The translations under genes and the position numbers were made by a program. Below the pieces are notes generated by a model. That model had not been told where the DNA came from. It ran no database searches and saw only the letters and a program-made list of their open reading frames with translations. This document shows, in pieces, positions 57,701 through 64,000 of a stretch of 64,000 nt of DNA. Source of the DNA: Nicotiana tabacum (Eukaryota > Streptophyta > Magnoliopsida > Solanales > Solanaceae); contig NC_134100.1 in the NCBI RefSeq assembly GCF_000715075.1, positions 25,474,609 through 25,538,608 of the forward strand, written 5' to 3'. How positions within the stretch are numbered: the first letter of the stretch is position 1; each line of letters begins with the position of its first letter.

Positions 57701-58198
57701 TGCCACCCAGGTGGTGTATCAGACAGCTCTGGCCACATTGGCACTTAGTTGCTTCATTATTTCTTCTTTGATTTTGTCGCTCATGTTTGTTTTAATTTTT
57801 TGTTGCTTTTGTTGGACTAATAGAAAACCAGGATATGTAGGAAGCTTATGAACCACCAAATCAGCACTTAAACCCGGCATATCATCGTAAGACCCAGCAA
57901 ACACATCTCTGTATTCAAATAAAAGTGAATCAAGATATCTCTGGTTTTTTGTTCAGTGTGAATGCTTATCTTTGTTTCTCTAACTTCTTCAGGACTTCCG
58001 ATATTAATCGTCTCAGTTTTATTGAGGTTTGGCTTAGGCTTGTTTTCAAATTGTTCCAACTCTCTTTTTATTTCCTCAACAATCTCATCTTCCTCATATT
58101 CAACCTCTTGATGCGTTATTTCGATATTAGACAGCTTTTCAAGATCTGGGCATGAATTCCGCATGCATGTCATGTTATTAAAGCCGGCATTAACAAAA
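54749..58198 (-). pseudogene. Pol of element D, decayed
   Basis: Same domain order as in B: RT (VCVDYRDLN, YVDDVIIKS near 57350), worn RNase H, archaeal-type RNase H (MYFDGAVN), integrase (57123-55105 mostly one open frame). In-frame stops at 57719, 57473, 57158 and 55357 stand where B has Arg, Trp, Arg and Gln. Frameshifts lie near 57900, near 57140 and again past 55105. In the integrase the catalytic Glu is Lys (NGAVKAANKN), so it is inactive even apart from the stops. It ends after VKRYYV at 54749. Confidence 0.88.
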
Positions 58199-58392
58199 CT
58201 AAAATGAATATAAAATGACAGGAATTAGGAAAAGAAAAAGATAGGAAACTTAATAGGAAGCTGAACTGCATTTTATTGAATTCGAAAGGATAGAAGGGTC
58301 AATATCAAAACAAAACAATCATCCTGAGATATTTGGATTATAACCCTGAAAGTAACCCAAAATACAAAACAGAAGCTACAAAAGCAGACTAC
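58199..58392 (-). other. Intron between protease and RT of element D
   Basis: On the minus strand donor GCCTTG|GTAGTCTGC and acceptor TATATTCATTTTAG|TTTTGT, 194 nt. Joining them restores frame between TPLPTRKEP and the pol linker FVNAGFNNM, as in B. Confidence 0.72.
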
Positions 58393-61300
58393 CAAGGCTC
58401 CTTCCTTGTGGGGAGAGGAGTTGCTTCCCAGTTGGTGAGCATGGTGTCTGGGTCAATTAGTTGCACATCGGCACGACTAGTGCTTTCACCAGCCTGGATC
58501 ATATTCACTTCAGAAAACATCTCGCTGAGGCCATGGCAAATTTCATCAATGTTTGCATGCGCCGAGGAATTTTGACCCTCTCGGAGTCGTGGCTTGACAA
58601 AAGTGTAGAAAATATGAGGGATAGGCTATTGCAAGACCTATCCACTCTTTTTGCGGTGTTTGGATTTGTTTTTGTCTGCTTATGTTGGCCTGAAGCCTAA
58701 GCCAAAAGTACCCCGGTTGGCTAACGGAGAAATAGGCTCTGAAATTTCTTGCAATGATGCCCCCAAACCTTTTCCTGGCTCATAACCTTGTCTCATCATA
58801 ACCGTAGCCACAATTACAGATGTGGCGGAAAGACGAGGATGCAGAATGGGCTTTCCTTCCTCGACATGGTCCACAGCAACCACTTCAAAAGCCTAATAGA
58901 CAATGGACTCAGACCCTTCCTTGGCCTCAATACATGGAATTAATGTGTCTTTATAAACGGAAGACTCGTCTTCTCCGTGAACAATAATTTCTTGCCCGTC
59001 ATGTTCGAATTTGGGCATCTGGTGCAAGGTGGATGGCACAGCTCGGCATGTATGGATCCATGGCCTTCCAAGAAGAAAGTTATAAGACGTGACCATGTCC
59101 ACTACTTGGAAAACAATCTCAAAGTCCACCGGCCCAATCGTCATGGTGAGGTTGATTTTCCCCATGGTATCTCTCGCCGAGCCATCGAAAGCCCGGATGC
59201 AAACATTGCTGGTCAGATTCTGTCCATATTGATCTTCATGCTTTGCAAAGTAGAGAGAGGGCATACATCTACACTTGAGCCTCCATCAACCATGACTCTC
59301 TTTACATAATGCCCCTCACATTTGGCCATCAAGTTCAAAGCCCTATTGTGCCCGGCTCCTTCCTCGGGAAGTTCATCATCGGTAAATGAGATTCTGTTTA
59401 CCTCAAAAAATCTATTGGCCATCTTCTCTAACTGATTCACTGTGGTCTCCTCTAAGATATGTGCCTCGTTCAGGACCTTGATTAGTACACGAGCATGCTC
59501 TTTGAAATGTATGAGCAGAGATAGTAGAGAGATTTGGGTAGGAGTCTTTCTTAGCTGGTCAATGATTGAGTAATCCTGAGCTTTCATTTTCTTCAAAAAC
59601 TCTTCTGCCTCTGCTTCAGTGACTGGCTTCTTTATTGGCAATTGGCCTCCTCTGATTTGCTTGGCCTTCATCAACTCTTCTGGAGAATAACACCTCCCTG
59701 ATCAAGTCAAACCTCCAGTTTCCCCCACTTCCTCTATGATTTCCTTGCCTTTGTAGGTCATTACAGTTTTGTTGTAGTTCCAAGGAACAGTTTTTGTGTT
59801 TGTCACATGGGGTTGCACGGCAGGTTTGATTATGATCGGCTCTGTTATGCCATTCGTACCGCCCCGATTCTGCCTTGTGACGGGGTGGCCTCCAAGGACA
59901 TACAACCTTGGGTTTGGAACATTGGAGCGAACCTCTAACCTCGAGACCTTGGGCACAAATAAAGTTTCCTTTTTTGAGTTCGGGGCGCCTTTCACAATCA
60001 ACGGCACATCTCGGCTTGGTCTTACTTTGTTCCTTCTTGAATTGCTCCCACTGTCATTTCTGTTTGGTCGACCAGCTTGTATTCCTGATCTCGGCCAATC
60101 ATTCCCACGAAATGAACATCGTTGTGTTCTGACAACGGGTTGTTTGTCACATTAGGAGGGTCCTCGCCATTCGTTACTACAATTAATTTTTCAGAAATGA
60201 GTCTTTCTATGGCTCCTTTCAGAGTCCAATAGTCATCGGTGCTATGCCCCAGGGTACCTAAATGATATTCACATCTAGCATTATCTTGAAATCCATGTGA
60301 ATTCGGATGCATGTGGTGGGCAGCAATGGGTCCAATCACGCCCATTTGCTTCAGCTTCTGGAATAGACTAGAGTATGATTCAGCCAATGGAGTGAATTTT
60401 TCTGCCGGCCTCTGCTCTCGACCATAATCCTGCCTGGGATGAGCATTGTAGGGTGCCCGAAAATTTTGTTATTGAGTTCGGGACCCCTTGGAGCTGGTGC
60501 CCGTACCTGCTGATTGGGAGGTCGAGCATATGATTGAGCATTGAACACTGTATATTGTGGTGGGCCCACAGAGTATTGAGGAATTGGCGGGGGATAGTAA
60601 TGTTGAGGGTAGCTGGATCGCCCCTGCTGAACTTGCACATAAGGGTGCGATGCCCCTCTTTGAACTTCCCTAGATCCTGAGGTTATCATAGAACCTTAAT
60701 CTCTCTTTTTCCTATTTGCAAAACTTCCCGACACATTTTGGATCGCTTGGGTGGTGGCTTTGAGAGCAGCCTGACTTACAATTCTGCCAGTCTTTAGGCC
60801 ATTTTCGACCATTTCCCCTATCTTGATTGCTTCAGCAAAAGGCCTACCCATTGCAGACATCATGTTTTGGAAATAATCAGGCTCTTGAGCCTCTAAAAAG
60901 ACAATGATCAACTCATGATTATCCATGGGCGGCTTAACTCTGGCCGCTTGCTCCCTCCTCTTGATGGCGTACTCCCTAAAGCTTTCCGTCAGCTTTTTCT
61001 TCATATTGGATAGGGAATTATGGTCTGGTGCAATATCAGTGTTGTATTGGAATTGCTTGACGAAGTCCTAGGCCATGTCATCCCAAATATGCCAGTGAGA
61101 GATGTCTTGGTCAATGAACCATTCGGAAGCTACCCCCACAAGGCTTTCCCCAAAGTAAGCCATCAGCAACTCTTCCTTTCCTCCTGCACCCCTCAGCTGG
61201 TTGCAGTACCTTTTCAAGTGGGCGATAGGGTCGTCGTGTCCATCATATTTCTCAAATTTTGGGGTTTTGAACCGTCGTGGCAAATGGATATGAGGGAACA

Positions 61301-61951
61301 TGCATAGATTACTGAATGAAACACTTTTGTGACCACCTAGTCCCTGTATGTTCTTTATATTCTGTTCAAGACTTTTCATTTTCTTGGCCATCTCATTTGG
61401 CTCAATCGTCGTGGCAGGCATTTCATTTTCCACTGGTGATTCGTATCGAGGAGTCTGATTGTATGGAGCCGAGACCCCAAAAGCCATATTCGGATAATAG
61501 TATTGTCTATCATAAGCATGAGATGGTGGCTCATTATTTGGCCTCGTTACAGGAGGTGGTGGCGGGATTGTATATGCCGGTGCGCCAGACATAACGAGAG
61601 GGGTGTTCCTGACTGGTGCAACTGGAGGTCGCATATTAGAGGTACTGGGGGCATCAGGGAGGCTGTAGTTCGGCACTACCCTGGTGGTAGAATGGGGTCG
61701 CTCGTTGCATGGAGCGGTGGTTGAGTAGCCTGGGGTATGGTGTAAGTTCCCTCTGAGGGACCCTGGGGTGGAGGTCGACCGGAAACCCAAGCTTGATATA
61801 CATCTGACAGTTGTTGTCTCAATTTTCTTATCTCCTCAGACTCTTGCTCAACTGACTGACCCTGCGGATTGTCACTGACCAACTCGATTTCATCACTGTT
61901 ATCCATTACTACTGGTCCCTTAGATCTTGTGAAGTAATGATGTGCTGCCAG
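58393..61951 (-). pseudogene. Gag-protease of element D, decayed
   Basis: The conserved start LAAHHYFTRSKGPV begins at CTG 61951, after a TAA and before the first ATG. Gag core near 61300-61070 (FEKYDGHDDPIAHL, SEWF). Knuckle CEYHLGTLGHSTDDY has Tyr for the last Cys. Protease VMVDGGSS near 59290. G-patch GYEPGKGLGASLQE near 58780. Stops lie at 61068, 60696, 59702 and 58893, and further stops near 58620-58680. Frameshifts lie near 61790, 60420, 60020 and 59250. Several stops stand at Gln or Arg of B. Confidence 0.87.
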
Positions 61952-62219
61952 ATTTACCACAAACCAACCACCTTAAACTTACTGGTTTAAGAGACAACAA
62001 ACGTGTTAGGGTTAGGCATTTTATAGATATGAATTACACGTAATATGTCATGCTCCTAACATCGCCACCATTTCTAAAATGCTTTTGGAAGGCTTCAATG
62101 TTTCATTCCGGCCTATCAGCTTGTTGCTTATTGACACTGTTATTTCCTTCTTCTTTTTTTTCTTTTTTTTCCTCGCCTTATTTGATCCCTTACTTTAGAG
62201 CCATTTTAAAATGAATACT
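61952..62219 (-). other. D spacer between RNA module and gag
   Basis: 269 nt, AT-rich, no ORF; counterpart of 28740-28989 in B. Confidence 0.5.
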
Positions 62220-62285
62220 TGATCGAGCCTTTTGTGGGTTGCCTACGTATCATGTCACCGCATGAATCAGATCATTACGTAGTTC
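62220..62285 (-). promoter_or_regulatory. Structured RNA module, D copy between ORF1 and gag
   Basis: On the minus strand P1 CTACGT/ACGTAG, inner hairpin TCATG-CGGTGA-CATGA, third hairpin weak (ACC/GGC), pseudoknot TGATC/GATCA, a paired change from TGACC/GGTCA. Confidence 0.75.
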
Positions 62286-62574
62286 AGATATGCAAGACAC
62301 TTGATTTTGTTTTTTATTATTTTTTTTTACAAAACAAACATCAAAAACTTTTTCATTGATTTTCGATATAATATTTTGATACAAGACTCAAAAATCAAGA
62401 GTTACATAAAGATAAATGAGACCAAACCTGACTCAAATAGTCTTTTTAGAATAAAAGTCAAAACAACACCAAAAGACTCTTATAGACTTAGAAACAACAA
62501 AAGCATAATAAAAAGGACTGATAACTAAAAGAAGACTTTGATTTCTGCAGTAGAAACTACCAGCATTACTGTAA
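62286..62574 (-). other. D spacer after ORF1
   Basis: AT-rich, no recognised feature. Confidence 0.4.
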
Positions 62575-64000
62575 TCAAGGCTCTTGTTCCTGCGGCTGAC
62601 CCCCAACATTGCGGTATATCCTTTCCAAGTCTGCAGATATATGACGAGCAACGTTCAATGATACTTCTGCAAGCCGCTCGGGCGTCATGCCCTGGCAACT
62701 CCTGCATGCTCTTGAGGTATATGTGGCTACCTCGAGGATCTTTCCCTTAATGTATTCCTGAGCCACGTGCAGCTCTTGATTCTGCCGACCACGGGTCTCA
62801 GCTAGATCCAGTGCATTACGCTCGCGGTTCAAGGCCATATCTTTATGGCGCCGAACTTCTAGTGACTCCGCTTCTAATTGATTGATCACCTTTTGGTAGT
62901 TGTGTCTTTCTATTTCAAACTCTGAGATCTGGCTCTCTTTACTTGACTCAACTCCCCCTATCTGATCCCTCAGACCTTGGATTAATGGAGCGAAACCTCT
63001 ACGTTCATGATCACGGACTACCCTGAACTGGGCTTCTTTCTCTTCTTGCCGCTGAGCGGTTGTGAATATATTCTTCTTTCGAATTTGGGCTTTGAGTGCT
63101 TGCTTCTCTCTTGCCTACTGAGCCTTTTCCCGCTTAAAATCAGCTTGTTGTACGTCAATGGCTGTCTCCAGAATGCCCTTATCTTCTTGTAAAGTGTCAA
63201 TACGAGATTGGAACTCTTGCGCCACTTCCCTTCTGGTTTCTCTAACTCTGACCTCGATCTCTCTCCCCCAATCAACTACGTGCCTTATGGATCTCTCTGT
63301 CCTTTGCTCGGGGATATCCTGGTTGTGAAACCACTCAAGGTATGCGAGGCTTACCTCCCCACATTCACGATCAGCTACCATCTCGTCTAAATTGGAAAAT
63401 CGACTACCAAACCAAATCTTCTGTGCATATGACTCCCTTGGAGGTTCCTCTCCCTTGAATTCCCACATGAACGGGCGCATGTCCTCAATCGGGGGCCTCT
63501 TTTGCTCTCTCCCTAACTGGCGCATGACACGTAAAGACGCGTAGGGTTGGAAACCCCTAAAACCCATGAGTATGAAAAATGGGCGATACGTCGACATATG
63601 CATGACCCTAGCAGAAGGGAACCAGTAATAGTTCCAAGTGATTCTATCATCACTCAATGAACCAAGCAATGTCCGCCAAGCCCTCACCCCTCTGGAAGAT
63701 TACAACTCGTAGCTCTGTCTGGGTGACATCCAATGTAATTCAGCCAATCATCTTTGAAATTTACTACTATTGGATGATGATAAAGGTTCTCTATGAACCA
63801 CATCTGCAGCAGAATGTTGCATCCCTCAAAGTAATCTTCACCTTCTTGACAACGGGTCAAAGCCCGAAAAATATCTCCCAAAATCATGGGAAGAATGGTA
63901 TGATCCTCGCTACTTTGCAAATACGAGACTACCGCAACCAATCGAATTCTGATGCGCCCACCACGCTCCGGAAAGACCATGATCCATAGAAATGATATCA
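62575..64000 (-). pseudogene. ORF1 of element D, partial and broken
   Basis: Homologue of 29248-31291: FLVFPRKDG of B corresponds to MVFPERGG here, and both have YFEGCNILLQMW or FFEGCNILLQMW. The plant-mobile-domain part lies mostly beyond 64000. A coiled-coil region (63400-62700) and the tail RACRSCQGMTPERL follow. A frameshift near 63687 (after NLPEG) and a TAG at 63115 break it. Function unknown. Confidence 0.7.

Larger units (their letters stand above)
48438..64000 (-). mobile_element. Element D: Ogre-like element, partial (runs off the window)
   Basis: Inserted in the A 3' LTR. Its LTR at 48438-51635 is the downstream one in its own sense. On the minus strand from the window edge: ORF1, gag-pro, intron, pol, 3' UTR with an 88-bp array, polypurine tract, LTR. 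The upstream LTR and primer site lie beyond 64000. The LTR shares its start TGTCACACC, a GGAATTCTGTT block and other stretches with B, so the two are related families. Coding parts carry many stops. Confidence 0.88.

Noticed and set aside
17697..62285. Hammerhead ribozyme reading of the CTGAT-containing module
   Set aside because: The hammerhead core CUGAUGA...GAAA is absent; only the CTGAT string is shared.
9162..64000. Endogenous pararetrovirus
   Set aside because: All pol segments come with integrase, LTRs and tRNA-Arg/Lys primer sites; no movement protein or caulimovirid gene order.
1..64000. Host protein-coding or tRNA genes
   Set aside because: Every long ORF with a recognisable domain belongs to a retrotransposon; no tRNA-like cloverleaf noticed by eye.

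Overview
The window is plant nuclear DNA made almost entirely of LTR retrotransposons. I see no host gene. The protein style (Tat/Ogre-type Ty3/gypsy polyproteins with a second, archaeal-type RNase H), the tRNA-Arg and tRNA-Lys primer sites and a common Solanaceae-type MITE terminus point to a large-genome solanaceous plant, probably Nicotiana. The genus is an inference.

Layout. 1-3485: AT-rich DNA with a short diverged LTR pair (5-1073) and a palindrome-rich MITE-like repeat (1436-1797). 3490-8130: complete 4.6-kb gypsy element 'E' with 830-bp LTRs; its 860-codon ORF runs gag-protease-integrase but lacks reverse transcriptase and RNase H. 8348-8808: a MITE. 9162-11562: 5' part of element 'C' (LTR, tRNA-Lys primer site, decayed gag). 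From 11563 onward C is interrupted by the very large element 'A' (+ strand, about 4.3-kb LTRs, tRNA-Arg primer site). A was itself hit twice by minus-strand elements. The 20-kb element 'B' (14875-34857, TSD ATAAA) sits in A's 5' LTR. Element 'D' (48438 to beyond 64000) sits in A's 3' LTR.

A, B and D share one plan: leader, (ORF1), gag-protease with a G-patch, a short intron, RT-RNaseH-aRNaseH-integrase, a 3' UTR with a private tandem array, then polypurine tract and LTR. In all three the gag-pro ORF ends at CTTG|GTAG and the pol exon starts after an AG, and in B and D the splice restores the reading frame. In all three the conserved gag start lies upstream of any AUG, at CUG or UUG. B is the best preserved; A and D are pseudogenes.

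The most striking signal is a 58-72-nt RNA module present nine times in A, B and D, always in non-coding spacers (leader, ORF1-gag, after pol, and about 95-112 nt before the 3' LTR). Base changes compensate in four helices, including a pseudoknot, so it is very probably a selected RNA structure. I know no named family that matches it.
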